Assembly (NCBI GenBank): GCA_020091685.1
Contig: CM034606.1
Coordinates: 34,429,874-34,493,873 of the forward strand
DNA length: 64,000 bases
Direction: 5' to 3'
Origin: Lutjanus erythropterus
Lineage: Eukaryota; Chordata; Actinopteri; Lutjaniformes; Lutjanidae
Part shown: positions 26,786 to 41,700 of the stretch, piece by piece
Position numbering within the stretch: the first letter of the stretch is position 1
How the letters are laid out: every line of letters starts with the position of its first letter
Position numbers and translations under genes: made by a program
Notes under the pieces: model-generated
Told to the model about the DNA's origin: nothing
Database searches by the model: none
Seen by the model: only the letters and a program-made list of their open reading frames with translations

Positions 26786-29700
26786 TCCAATTCTCTGATT
26801 CCAACTTCTTAAATGTGAATATTTTCTGGTTTCTTTATTCCTCTCTGACAGTAAACCAAATATTTTTGAGCATGTCATTTTGGGCTTTGATCAGCATTTT
26901 TCACCATTTTCTGACATTTCACTGACCAAACAACTAATCGATTATTTGAGAAAATAAGCATCTATGATGAAAATAATTGTTAGCTGCAGCCCTAAAAACA
27001 CTATACAAAGTACAAAAGTAATGGAAAGTAATCAAGTTACATTACTTTAATATTATGATACTTTGATTACATTACTGACTACATCTTTAAGGTAATTTGA
27101 ACAGTTAACTGTATCAGAATACATTTTTAGAGTAGTAATTAATGGTTGTAAGCAGAAATGTGGTGAGCATATCCCAGGAAAAAAACATGTGATTTATGTC
27201 TTCAGCATTTTGAATCATAGACTTTCATGATAAGGTACATTTTATTAAAATGAAATAAATAAAAACAAATCTTTGTGCAGAAAATTCTAATAATTAACTT
27301 TCAAACATTTGAAATATTAAGATGAATTAATGAAATATATCATGTGACCTATGTGATCTGTACCTCTGCTATAGTCTCCATGCTTCGACCATGTCTTCTT
27401 TAAAGACTGAAATAAAAACATTTTCCAAGTTCTAACCCTGTGTCTCAGTGGTACTTGATCATTCAGTTCCTCTTATATACCATATCTATTTTAAACATTC
27501 TTTTCTCTTTCTGTAGAATGTCATATCAGGGTTGATGACTTATCTTGAGGAATATACATAAATGTGTCCAGTAAAATGTGATTTATGGTGACAAGCCCAC
27601 CCCGCACAAAGCCAAACCCAAAGAAGTGTGTGTTGGGATTTTTGTTGGAAAAGTTTTTGTTTACATTTCCAAGAAAATGTTTATCCAGTCCAGTTTTCCA
27701 TTTCTCCTTTGTGCTCCTCCTCATCTAAAAATGTCCAACAGTCCTCTACACTTCACATGATTTAATCCCTCTCCTAACTAAACACTACACAGATACTAAG
27801 TTTAAATCTGCTAGCAATATAAAAAAAACACACACACACACACACACACAAATATTTGCTGGGACATGAGCAGCAGTGTAGGAGTGTGTAGGTTGTGTTA
27901 CTTGTGTATAGGTGTCACATGCTCCAGGTCAGTGATTCTCATGAAGGGTTTGTGGAAGTAGTGCAGCTGCAGGATGCAGGCCAGCAGGAAGAAGCCGGGG
28001 ATCAGAATACTGGTGAAGAGTTCGGACAGAGCAAACGTCTCCAGACCGATTGCTGCCAGCCTGAGGACCACAGAGGGACATGATTACACCCTCATTATTT
28101 CAGGAACACAGTTTAATTTTGCCCTGAGCCCTGACCTCACATCTACAGGTCTGATTAGATGTGCCTTTGCCTTTGCATTTGCCTAAAACTGTCTCTGTAA
28201 TGATGCATGAAACATGTGGTGCATGTGTAATGTGTTTGTGTGAGATTTCTACATGGCCTACAGACACCTGTGAACTGTGATCCCTTTATGGGACAGCTAA
28301 TTTACCAGAATGTCCTGTGTCAAACAGCTAGAGACAGCTGCTAAAAACTGATGATAAAATCTATGACACTAAACATTTCAGCTAATGAGTTGATATTCAG
28401 TAATAAGCATTCCTTGATCTGACATTTTCAGCTTGCTACTAGCATGCCTGATCTCTGATAAACATTCTAGGAAATAAGCTTTTCTTTTCTCACAAACAGC
28501 CTAATTATCTCTATTTTAAAATGAGCGTGGCTGTTCTTGGCCTCTTTTTTTTAAATAGAAATTGCAAACAAATGACAGCAGAACCAGTCTACAGCTGAGA
28601 GAGAGCGAAGAATCAGGAGGGTAGGGGAAGACACTGTAAAACAGGGGTGTCAAAGATATGGCCCATGGGCCAAAACTGGCCCACCTAAGGATTTGGCCCA
28701 CTAGTTGACTTTGCACAGTGTAAAATTTACAGAGAGGTCGTTCATTCCAATTTTCCAATAAAACACACAGCTATTCCTGATTTATATCCTTGAATTTACA
28801 CTTATTTTTGAATGTTTTCAGATAGTTTTACACCTTTGTAGTAAAAGGGAAGACATTTGGAGATACTGTTATTTATCAGTTTTTATGCACTGGTTTTACT
28901 GGTCTGGTCTACTTGAGATCAAATCACGCTGTATGTGTATGTGGCCCATGAACTAAACTGAGTTTGACACCCCTGCTGTAAAAGAACGTACTGTTCTTCT
29001 GTGAAACCAGTGAAGTTCCTCCAGTATCCAGGGAAGTCTTCAAACTGGTAGGTGTAGATGGAGATCAGCACCAGCATGGTGTAGGCCACAACCAGCCACC
29101 AGAAGATCTTCAACAGACGCCTCCACAGAGAGTAGTAGACCTGGGAAATACCAACAAGTCTCTCATTACAGGGGATTTTTAGAATTAACACTTCATTTGA
29201 AACATATGGTGGTTCATTTCTGCCAGTGTGATGAAAAAAAGATCCTGTAAGTCATTATAATGAGAAACTTTCTCAAAATGTCATGCTGTTTGGACACCAG
29301 AAACAGCAGCTAAAACAGGCTCATCACACTCAAATAAACGTTGGAGAAATTGTGGCACACAAATTCGCAACCATACCCACATATTTTAGACATGCACTAA
29401 ATTAAAAACATTTTGGGAAAAGATTTTTGAGGCTCTGAAAACAGTATTTCATCAAAATCTTACAAAAGATTTGAGGATAGCACTACTGGGTCTAACACCG
29501 CTGGTCACTGAACGAAAATGGACGAACAAAAGAATATCTTTTACAAATACTGACAACGGCAGCAATTCAATGCATCACAATTAAGTGGTTCAAATCTGAC
29601 CCCGCTAAATATAATATTTAAATTTACCAGATGGAACAAATAGCATACATATATACATTCATGCCACTCTATGACCCTTACCTTTTTTATTTTATTTATT

Positions 29701-32700
29701 TACTTCTTTTTAATTTTTTTTTAGTATTTTTTGTTTTTATATTTTTCTCCCTAATTTATACCTTTGTTACATTCCAAACATTAATATTTTACTCATTATT
29801 TTCTAATACTACGTCATTATTATGAGACACCAACTTATTATTTTGAGTTATTTCGAGAAAGTTTTTCATTATAACGACTTACAGGATCACGTTTCTTTAA
29901 ACTGGTGGAAACAGTTTGAACTAACAAAGAAAAAAAGCTCAAAATACTGAGGTTCCACTATAATTATTATTATTCTGTGGGCCCGTTCTTACCTGATAGA
30001 GGCAGAGGCAGATCAGGAACAGCAGCATGTAGATGATCTTGTATCCAACAAGTTTTCCAGCGAAGGAGACCATGATGAACATCCCTCCACACACATAGAT
30101 CCAGTATTTGGCGTAGCAGCTCATCACCATGCCTCCCAGAACCTTCAGCACTGATTCATTAGCAGCCCCCTCTTCTGACGAGGATAAATATATGGAATGA
30201 AAGTTTGAATGTATTACATATAAACAATTGTAAGAAATGTCATGTTTAATTCCCAGGCGGAAGGGACAAGAGCTTGAGATGTGTGTCTGAACCTGATGAG
30301 ATCTGAGGGGATCTAATGGGTTTGGGTTGGGTCACATTTCTCACATATTTCATGGGCTTATGTTGAGTTTGGGCTGTAGTATTATTATTATTACCAATAG
30401 TAGTAGTAGCAGTATTTTTTTTTTCTCCCCAGTTTTCGCTGCTAATTCAGATTCCCCCATGTACTGTTCCTGTCACTGCCAACTCCTACTGTACTGTATA
30501 GAGAGAAGCTTGTGAAGAAAAGTGGCGGGCTTTAATCCGGTTCGGGGCTGAAATATGCTAATGAGGGCCAAGTTCGGGTCAGTTTTGGACAGAATTTTGT
30601 CAGGCTTGGGCCTTGTCGTGCTCAACCTTTCAGGTCCAATAAAAGTTCTAGAGGGGACCCAGAATGAGCATCAAAACCAGGACTGGACGAGCAGACAAAA
30701 GAACCAGGTTCAACAGCCTCCCAGAGAACACGGGACCGAAAAACAGCCTCTGAGTCCAGTGGGGGCAAGTTTGATGACAGAAATTATAGTTCAGAGATGA
30801 TTTACAGGGGCACAGGATTTCAACTCCAGGAAGGACAAAGGAAAGATTAACTAAGATGATTTTTTTTTTTAAATTTGTTTCTGTCCAGTTTGAATGAAGT
30901 GAGTTTCATGATAAATGAACAAGGACAGTAAATTAGTCTTAATTTAGCAAAAGAGAAAAACTTGCAGAGTGGGTTATATTAAGCAGCTCTTGTTGTGGGT
31001 GGATCCTGTGTGTGTATTAAAGGCGGGGCTTGAATGTTACCAGGGGCGGGCCACTCATTGTTGCACGATCTGTCATAAATAATGGACCAGTCAAATTGGT
31101 GCTATGTCTCATCCATTACATTAACCACAAACCCCTGTTTTTTAAAGAACTGAATTTGATCAAAGTTTGTCTGAATGTGTGTATTCATGCTGAGAATGTG
31201 TGTTTTATCAGAATGAAGCCGTGCTCCAACAGAAGTTAGTGTTGTTAGATGTTCTGTCTCTGTTTATAATGTCAGCATGAGTAAGTGTCAAAGTATGTGT
31301 GTGTGTAACAGATATCTCACCTCCTGTGGTGACTTCCTGTAGTGGTGTGGCCATTTTCCTCTTCCTGCTGAAGTTTTCCTTCACTGACTGACGCACCAAC
31401 AGCCAGAAGGTCAAAGTGAACAGAAGCTGCAGAGAGACAGAGATAAAAAAAAAAAAAAAAGAGAGAGGGTGATGGAAAAACGCACAGAAAAACACGGAGA
31501 GCAATAATTAGGTACACCGGGTTACAGAGAGAGACGCCTCTGACCTGCAAAACAACCAAAATCCCCTCACTTTACTGTCTGTGTCATTCTCATCTGCCAA
31601 CTATTTCATCAGCAGATTTTTAGTGAGTTTTTCCATGTGTGGAATAACTGCTGTGTATTTTGTATGAATCACTGTCAGGAATCCTGTTGGGCACAGAAGT
31701 AATTCCAGCAAAAACAAAAACTCAAGATATGATGATGCCACAATACAATGTCCACAAAACAATATTTATCACGATATTAACAAAAAAAGTGGTCAAGTGC
31801 TTCATGCTCTCCTTCTTTAATAAAATGAAATAAAAGTAGCAGCCATGACCTAAGCATGTACAAAAAATTGTCTGAATCATGTGTGCACAACAACAACAAC
31901 AGTAGCAATCATTTTTATGAAGTAAAATAAAAATAACACAAAATGATTAACTGTTGTGTTCGATATCATCACAGTCCTATATGGACTTCCCTGTAAAAAG
32001 TCATGCAAATGTCAAATTTGCAAATGATGTAGAAGATCCCAGCCACAGCTGAGCTGATATGAACAAACTGTCACAATATAAAACCTGATGCTGGGCTGTA
32101 AGACATGTTCATGTGTATGTCTGGAAAGGAACAGAGCGCAGAAGTGTTTTCTGAAGTTGGAATATTGTTAGAGAGCACACTTTTGTACCTGCACTCAAGT
32201 ATTATGCAGTTATTATGGATATATGTGAGAAAATATCAGCTAAATAGGCCAATGTCAGCACAACAAGTTTGTTTAAAAGATTAGCATCTGACTGCTAAAC
32301 TACACTGCTAACTTCCATTCTTAAGATTTGGTCTCAATTTAGACAACATTTCAATTTTACATATTTTTCTATCTATGGTCCCACATGCAGTAACCACACC
32401 TTCCTCACAGCCAAACTGAACGCTGTGTCTGCACAACAGCAAAGAGCAGGCCTCATTACATTCAGTGACCTCTATACAGATGGAATTTTTGTCAAACTAC
32501 CAGTTATCAAATTCATATTACCACACTCCAGCCTTTTTCAGTTTCCAGTTTCAACATTTTGTCAGATCCATCCAGTAGTCCTATCTCAAATATTTATAAT
32601 ATTATTATATCATTCAATAAAGAAACACTTCATAAGATCTGAGCAAACTGAGTGGGAGAGCCTGGAATGGATTTATCTGATGTAATATGGGATAGAGCTT

Positions 32701-35700
32701 TGGATTCAATTCAATTCTATTTAAACTTCTTCATCAAACTTTTTATAGTAAGGCCAGACTAAGGTCCACCCTGATGTGGAAATATGTGGACCTGACCCAT
32801 GTGTTCTGGTCCTGCCATGGGCTGAACAACTGTATTTCAGACTTCATCTGAAGTGTTTCACAATGACATTCAACCCAGTGATGAACTGGCAATCTTTGGA
32901 CTCCCTGTATTAATGATGAATAAAATGAAAGATGTGTTTGCTGTTGCTACACTCCTTGCACCGTGGAGGATTTCGTCGGAATGGGAGTCGGAGCATCCGC
33001 CCAAAGTTTCTGGTTGGATGAATGACTCAGTGTTACTCCTTAAATTAGAAAAGATCAAATACACGATTAGAGGGTCAACCCAAAAAATCCATACTACATG
33101 GGATCCTTTGATAATTTATTTCAAAAGACTTAAGACTCCCCCACAAAATTACTAAAGGTAAATTCATTCATTCATTCATTCTTTTCTTTTACTTTTCAAT
33201 TTGGCATCATAATCTACTGCAGATTGTTTCTTATACATCTTGTATAAGCAGTATTAGTAGCTGAGTGGGAGGTAGAAAAAAAAAGAAAATGTTTCTTGTT
33301 ACATGCTGGTAAGCAGCGCCCTTTTTCTCAAATAAAAATATGCTTAAAAAAGATAAGCATCCTTTTGTCTCTCTCTCTCTCTCAGAATGTGAATTTATAT
33401 GTTGGGATTTCTTCTGGAATAGGAGTTTAAACATATGAAGGAATATGTAGTGACTGTGGATGTGATACAACATGTTGTCTGGTGAAGACAGGAGTTGAGC
33501 TCATGGTATTCTGTCAACAGGCCGTACCAGCTGAACTCATGCTCTTCTATATCCCTGTGTAAAGCTATAAGCCTGGTTTATATCACACAACTTCATGGAC
33601 ACGTTCCAGTTTCCAGCAGTCAGGAGTCAGTGATGACGTTACATTTAATGATAAATATCATACACAGTGTCATAGTCGGAATAACATTTACACTCTCATC
33701 TTACCATAGCACCCAGTCTGAGGCAGGGGTACTGGGCTCTGTCCAGTCCCAGCTGTCTGAGGCTCATGGTTCCCACAGTGGTGGGCAGCTCAGGCTGGAG
33801 CTCCATGGCCCAGACGTACTGCAGGCAGCACAGAGCCAGGCCGTACAGCAGGATGAACGGAGAGCACAGTGTGGCTGCATGTCGCCTGCAAAGAGACACA
33901 GCTGACTGAATACAGGGCAACACATCTGTCATGATGCAGCCTGGGAAATCTACACTACTGGGTTGGAATCACTTCAGATGTGTGTTTGTTCATTTAAAGA
34001 GAGCAGACTCTGAAACAACACCAGCGATTTTAATGAACACATTCACCAAGCATCAGTTCAAGCCATCACATTTAAAGATCATCAGTATGTTTATCAGGTT
34101 CCTGTCAGCTGCAGGTGTTAACAGTACCTGGCACGCAGGATCCAGATGAGACACGCCCACAACAGCAGAACAAAGGTCAGCCAGCTGTGGTACGTGATGC
34201 TCCACACCTGAAGAACATGGACACAGAACATGAGAACAGGATGTGATGCTGTTCTGGTGTGCTGTCTCTCTGAGGGGGCAAAAGTACACACATTCTGTAC
34301 TCAAGTAAAAGTGAGGATACTTATGGTAGAAGTACTGGTTCAACTTCTTGACTCAAGTAAAAGTGAAGGTAAAGGTATAAAAGTAAAAAGTTGTCCTCTG
34401 AAGGACATTTCTACAGACTGTGTCTGCGCAAAGCTAACTGAAGCTCACATTTTGTCTGCGGTCATGTTTCCCTCTTCTGTTGTTTCTGTCTTGTTGCATC
34501 TTTTCCATAATTTTTGTTTTGTTTTGTCTTTTACGTAATTTTCATCTTGTTATGTCTTTTATGTAGTTTTCTTCTTGTTATGTCTTTGATGTAGTTTTCA
34601 TCTTGTCACATCTTTTATATAGTTTTCTTCTTGTTACATTTTTTTTTTACATAGTTTATGTCTTATTTTTTTTAATAAGGTTTTCAGCTTATTGTCTTTT
34701 ACGTCTTTTACTTCTTGTTATATCTTTAATGTAATTTTGTCTTGTCACATCTTTTACGTTGTTTCGTCTTTTTCCATTGGTCATACATGAAATGCACTAA
34801 TGGAAACACCAAGGAAATGACTTTTATGTGTGTTATTTTTCCATTCATTTAGGTTGAGATCAATCTTGATGTTGGAAGGCAAATGATGCAATATAAAATT
34901 AATCAATAATTTACCTCAAATTCATTCAAACTAAAGTAATGAGCCTGTTTTAAAAATGTAAGGAGTAGACAGTACAGATATTTGTGTTCAAATGTAGGGA
35001 GTAAAAGTAAAAAGTTATCCAAAAAATAAATATTCAAGTAAAGTACAGATACCTGAAAAATCTACTTGAGTACAGTAAAGAAGTGTTTGTACTTAGTTAC
35101 TTCCCATCTCTGTAGGTTTACAGGAACAAACGTCTAAGATCTTATTCATATCATATAATTAAGTCTAGTGTGTTAATTGAATAGTCAAGCTCAGATAGCA
35201 AAGTGTACACTATTGGTCTCATGTCAGTGTATAAATGTATAAAATCATGGTTTATTGTCAGTTACCATCATGGCGATGAGCGCACAGACGTAGCTCTGCT
35301 GCATGACCACCCTCCCCAGCAGGTAAAAGGGACTTTCACTCTGTTGGCCAGTGGGGGCGCTGCTGACACCTGCCAAACGTAGCAATCATCTCAGTACACA
35401 GAACATGACACAGAATAAGAACAAACCGACTGAAGAATATCTTCAAGACGTGTAACATGTTCTGAGACGTGATTTGTCTGATGAAGTGATCACAAAGTCA
35501 ATAACTAGTTAGATATCTATATGAAAGTCAGACTCACAGCATGGGAACACTGTGTGCTGTAGTGCAGCAGGTCAAAGTTTTAGGAGGATGTGGGTGTGTG
35601 ATCTGTGATGGATGTTTACAACAGATACTTTGGGGAATAATTTTACTGTTTTTCTTCTGTAAAAAAAGAAAAAACTTTTTCCCAATCCGTCTGCTGGTCT

Positions 35701-38700
35701 GGCTGACGTGTCGTGTTTCTTGTGAGCAGAGTGAATACAGTGTGATCAAAATAAAAATCAAAACTATGAAAATAAGGTCATACACCTTATTTATCATTTT
35801 ATAAACACATGGGAACACTCTTTAGGGGACTAATCTACTCATTTTATTAATTTAAAATATCTAATAGAAATTGGTACGTAGCATCAATCAATGCCACATT
35901 TCAAGGGACATTTCTCCTCTGGCCTGTTGTGCTGTTTAGTCATTTAGTTGCAAAGTTTTTGAGATATCTGCCATAGAGATGTCTGTCTTCTCTGCAATAT
36001 AATGGGACTAAATGGCACTCTTTTCTGCTAGAAAGACAGCAGTTCCTACGTGAAAATTCTCAACAAGGTCTGTGGATTATTTTGAGTAACTGAGTTTTGG
36101 AAAGAGACACAGGTTTTGAATTTTTAAATATATTTATTTATTTATTTATTCATTTTTGTGCAACACAGGTTCAGAGTTATGTTTTATGTACGATAACTGG
36201 GACTTTTCTGACCTTGAATATGTCTTCTCTCATCTGTGTGAAATCTTGGTGCCAAGCACAAAACAGGTTCGTCAGCTGATTTGAATCACGTTTTTGTCAA
36301 TTTTTCATATGTTTTAGTCAAAAAGTTCATGTATGGCTGTTCACGTTTAGACAAAATTTTAAAACTTTTGAGGCTTTGTTTGGTAAATAAAAAAAAGGGT
36401 TTTGTATAAAAAAAAAAAAATCAAATTTCTCACAGTACAGTACTGAAAGGAGTACTATTTTTGTCTTGGTACTGTAAGGTAGATATAGTAATGACCCCAC
36501 TTTGTTACTTAATCTGTTAATTATATAATTAAAGAAGTGTTACATACACAGATAATGTCAAGGTTAACCTGCACTACTTTTTTAGTGTAGTTTAACTACT
36601 GCATGTTAATCAGAATCAGGGTGAGGCGTCTCCCCATTAAGAAAGGCGCTGTGTGCATTGATGCACAAGGCACAGCAGCTTAACTTTATCAATTATTTAA
36701 ATCTCCCAACACACCAAAAGGATAGATCAGGATCTAATGTTAATTAAAGTTCTGTGTGTTCTTCTACACATCCAAAAGGTCTGTCGCACAGTCGAAGTTC
36801 ATACAGTAAAATCAGAGTAAATTGGAGTAAAACAGCCGTCCTGATCAATCATTGTGTTCCATCAGGATTATTTCAGAAGCTAAGAGTTTCCTATGTCCCT
36901 CTAGCTCTACTTTCTTACTTTCCTGTATGAGGTTTTTTACATTGTACTTTTTTGTTTACCTTTTTACATTCTGAAAAATAATAAGCAAATTATATTTATG
37001 AGTATCTACACTACAATTGGTCATTGGCAGACCATGGAGGCACAAATAGATTTAAAATGGAACACAGGATTAACAAGAACAAATTACTAATATATATATA
37101 ATTAATTGTTAATCACTCTCAAACCAGTAAATGCCTGTAAATCTCCATCAAAATGTAACATTTGATGTGAACAAAACAGAGACATTGGTAAGGTGGTCTG
37201 CAGTTATCATAAAAATGTATATAGATGTACTTTATTGATTCCTAATTCTGGAAACATCAGGGTGCTGCAGTATATCCACACATACCTCTGCACACTCCAG
37301 ACTGGTTGGTTATAACTCCATACATCAGGTTACATCCTGTCATCAGACTCAGCTGTTTAAGATCCGTGAGAGCAGCGATACGACTTTCTGAGAATGTTTA
37401 TATATTAACCACCACACCCTCTGATCTATATTCACCAAGGCCTTTTAAACTTTGCTGCACGACATGAACCGGGAGAGCAGGTGGAGACTGACTGAGTTTA
37501 AGTGTCCATGACCTACTGCTTCACATGCTTGTGAGATTAAAATAGTGAGCATCATCTCATTGAGCATACTAAGTGTTATCCTATTCTCAAATTAACCCAA
37601 GGAGACAGTGAACTGTCAGGACTCCTATAAGACTTTCAATATCAATTAATTTGCATATTTGAAATTATTGCATTTTCATTTAACTATCAGGAGGGCAGTA
37701 CAATTATTGTTTGTATGGATATTCTGATTATATTGTTTAATTGTGAATGAGAGAACAATTTGTTATTTTGAAATAATGTGATGATTAACTGACCTTCAAT
37801 GATCTCATCCACATTATCCATGTAAGGGATAATGAACAGTGAGCAGGTCATTATTGTGAAATAAATCCCGACCTGAAGAGGTTTATTTCGCAATAATGAC
37901 CTGCTCACCGTACATTATCCTGCTAATTACATGCTTACTTTCCAAAAAAGAAAAAAACATATGTCACACATTTATATGACAAAAATATATTCATTTTAAA
38001 ATGATTTTATGGCTTTATTTAACAATAGTGACTTGCTATACAAAAATGTAATAATTTGACACAAAATAACAGGTCTGTTATACAGAAATAACAGACCTTA
38101 GAATGCTGTAATTGACCAATCAGAACTGATTATTTAACAAACCCATGTGCTGCAATAAGTGTGCATAAGCACCTACCTGGTAAATGACAGATTTACATAC
38201 TGTTGTAGTTATGTAAATAATTTCTCAGAAAAAAATGGTATATTTCATACCCAGATCTGGCTGACTCTCTCCAGCCATGGTTCCTCCTCTGCTGCCTTCT
38301 GATCCCATAGACAGGAGCATGAGCTGCGACACAAGATCACACATACACTAAGTTCAGTGGATATTATTCCATTTGAGATAATGCTTGATATACAATTTGA
38401 TCATATTCATTGGTATTACTCAAATTGTACTCAAAGGTAGGTCAGCTCAGTTTATGTGAATTATTAAAATAAAACACCCTCTGCTCCTGGTGGTCTTTTG
38501 AATGGCAGACTTTAAAACCAAACTCCATCCTAAAACTAGGTGTTGCATGGTAGAACCATGTTTTTTTACTTTAAACACTTAAGTTACATACAGGGTTATT
38601 ACCTATTAAAAATGTAGTCAGTAATGTAATCCAAGTATCATAATATTAACTAATAAAATAGAATATTTACTTTCCATTACTTTTGGATTACCTCAATATA

Positions 38701-41700
38701 TAACGTTGTGAAATTGTTTAGCTTAATATAGTGTTTTTAGGGTTGCAACTAACAATTATTTTCATCATCAGTTAATAAGTTGATTATCTTCTCAATCAAT
38801 CAACTAGTTTTCTGGTCCATAACATATCAGAAAATATTGATCAAAGCTGAAAACTAAGTCCTCAAATGTTTTGTCCACAACTCAAAGATATTCAGTTTAC
38901 TGTCAGAGAGGAGTAAAGAAACCAGAAAATATTCACATTTAAGAAGCTGAAATCAGAGAATTTTGACTTTAAAAAAAAAAAAAAAAAAAAAAGACTCAAA
39001 ATGATTAACTGATTATAAAAATATTTTAAAATTATAATCTTGCTAATAATCCCCATTTTTACTAAATGCATCTGTAATCTGATCACATGTTTATCTGTTC
39101 CTGTAATGGAAGTTTTTGTATCCAGATTATGTAATCCCATTACAGGTTACTTATTACTCCCCAATCCTGGTTACACCATCACTAAGACTCTTTTCTGATT
39201 CACTGAGAAATGTCTGACACAGAGATACAAACTAACTGGCTGCTTTTATAGAGGCTGTGTTCACCTTAAAGCAGGATGTGGTTGTTCTCAAGACAACAAC
39301 ATACTGTATGTCTGCTCTCATCCATTCTCCACCTCTGTCATTAACAACAGCCCTGCAACACTTTGGAGCTATTCCTGGCCACAAACACCCCAAACTCTGC
39401 ACATAATTCAGGCCCCCGACCCTGGCAATGCTCATAAGCACCAGAGGTCATAACCCAGCGGTGTCTCAGCCCAGATGTGTCCATGTTTTTTTAGATGAAG
39501 GAACTTAAACTACAAAGCTCCTGTGGTTCTCCTGAGCCTCTGTCTGTGCTGTGTCTAATGGTACAGTGAGACCATAGCTCACCAGGACAGAAATGTAGAC
39601 AGATAAACAAGTCTCACTGTCCTGCACAGAACATTAAATTAAGCAGCAGATGTCTATACTGTAGCTATTTATTTTAAATTAACTGAATAATACTCCAGAA
39701 GAATGTTATGTAAGGAAGAGGCTAATAGGTTATTTCCTGGGCACATATTAATTATTAATATGTACAATAGACTGACACAGAAATGTGAGTATTTACCTGT
39801 GTGTCATCTTCATAGTTATCTTTCTGTTGATTCCATGACCTTAACTCCACCTCTTCCCCTTTCTCTTGTTTCTGCTCATCTGTAACCTGATAAGCACAAA
39901 CACAACAGGTGACAATCAACACATATTCAAACTGACAGCTTTTTTAAACTGGAAAATAAAATAAAAAGCTTTCACGGTCATTGTGCAAAAGTTTTGACTG
40001 GCTGGGGTCCTGACTGATGTTTTTCCACTGGCACCACAGCTATTGAATGCACCTGTGTTCCATCTGAAATCCTCTGGTGCCTCCTTGTCGCTGCAGCTCG
40101 GTCAGTGACCCTATGCGTCAAACAACAATGCTGTAGGTGCACTGCTTGTTCCCCACACCACCAAAGTCAGGTGATGTAATTTTAAGAGCATATGGAAACA
40201 GTGGGGTGGATGGATGTGTCATACGACAAAGGACTTTCACTGAGGAGACCAGGACTGTGTCCCAGTAGTCAACTAGTCGACTTCTTTTTAACATATTACA
40301 GCACATATTAACTTACATTAACTTATGTAACTAAAATACTTATTTTAATCCAAAGCATGATCTTTTCCTACACCTAACCAAGTGGTTTTTATGCCTTTAT
40401 TTTGAAATTATAACCAGACATTGCATATTTATTATTGCTAACTTGACTGTAAGTGCAAAACTGATGCAGGAGGGGTACCTACAGTGTCAAAGTTTCAAAT
40501 AATGGACACTGACCAAGCTGCCATATTTGACAAGTTACATTTAACACACAGATTTACAATAATCACAACAGCAAACATCCAAAGAGAGTTGGCTTCCTGC
40601 ACGTCTTTATACATCTGTGCTAATTTGTCCATCATGCAGTTATCAAATTAAACTGTCCAAACACACAATGACAACCTTTTTTTTCTCACACTCTGGACAT
40701 ATCAGTCAGTACCAATGAAGAGGTACATAAAGAAGTAGCACGTACCTGGTTAGGTGTTCCGTGACATCCTGTCTTGAGAACAGTCGCTATGGTGATGTAG
40801 AGGAGGAACAATATTCCCGGGTTGACATAAACTGGCCAATCATGATCAGCATTGAGGTTGAGGTCGTAGGGCGAGGAGCAGTTTCCTGGTATGATGATGT
40901 CCTTCAGACCAAAGAGTCTACAGAGAGAGGGGTTGGGGATAAAGACAAAGAGAGGTGATTATTTAATCACATGTTGAACAAATGAAAGATTAGGAGGGTT
41001 TAATTAAAGTATGATGGGGGGATCAGACCGATATAATTTATATTCCAGAGCATCTGAGATGGAACAGTCACACCTTAGTTAATTAACATGTAAGCCCTTA
41101 CTAAATAACAGAGACATTTGCTTATTGTTGTATTAATTAATGGTTAATTAATGTTACTATTGCATTGACCAGTGTTAATAAATGTACCCTTATTGTGAAG
41201 TCTTGACAAGACTTTGTGACCATCATTTTCACCCAGTAATGAGAATGAGATTTGGTCTTATTGGCCAAATTCAGAACAAGGACTTAAACAGCAAAACAGA
41301 TTACTATGCATGGCCATGTAATTGGCAAACACATTGGACAAAGATACTTCTAACAATAATAAGAATAAGAATTTATATTGTTTAGATTAATATATTGTTC
41401 ATGTAGGAGCTGTGAAGAGTCTTCTCTCTGCATATTTGGGACCATAAAGGACAAAGTGTCAACTTAAGTCAGACAGAAAAGGTAAGGAGAATCCAGATAA
41501 TTTTCAAAATAAAAGACCCCTTGCAGACTCACGATCATAAAGACAGACTGACAAGAAACTATTTACGATGCAGCCTGCTTATCCATGGTAGAAGCACAAA
41601 GAGCAAGGAAAGAGCAACAACATCTGAGCAAGTGAATATAATCAGGCAGGCAAAACGCTCAACTGATGAAATGCTTCTCAAACGCTGCTGGCGGGCGCTG

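Noticed and set aside
32853..33155. 100-codon frame as a host gene
   Set aside because: The residues match the C-terminal part of L1-type ORF2 and the flanks are broken LINE sequence.
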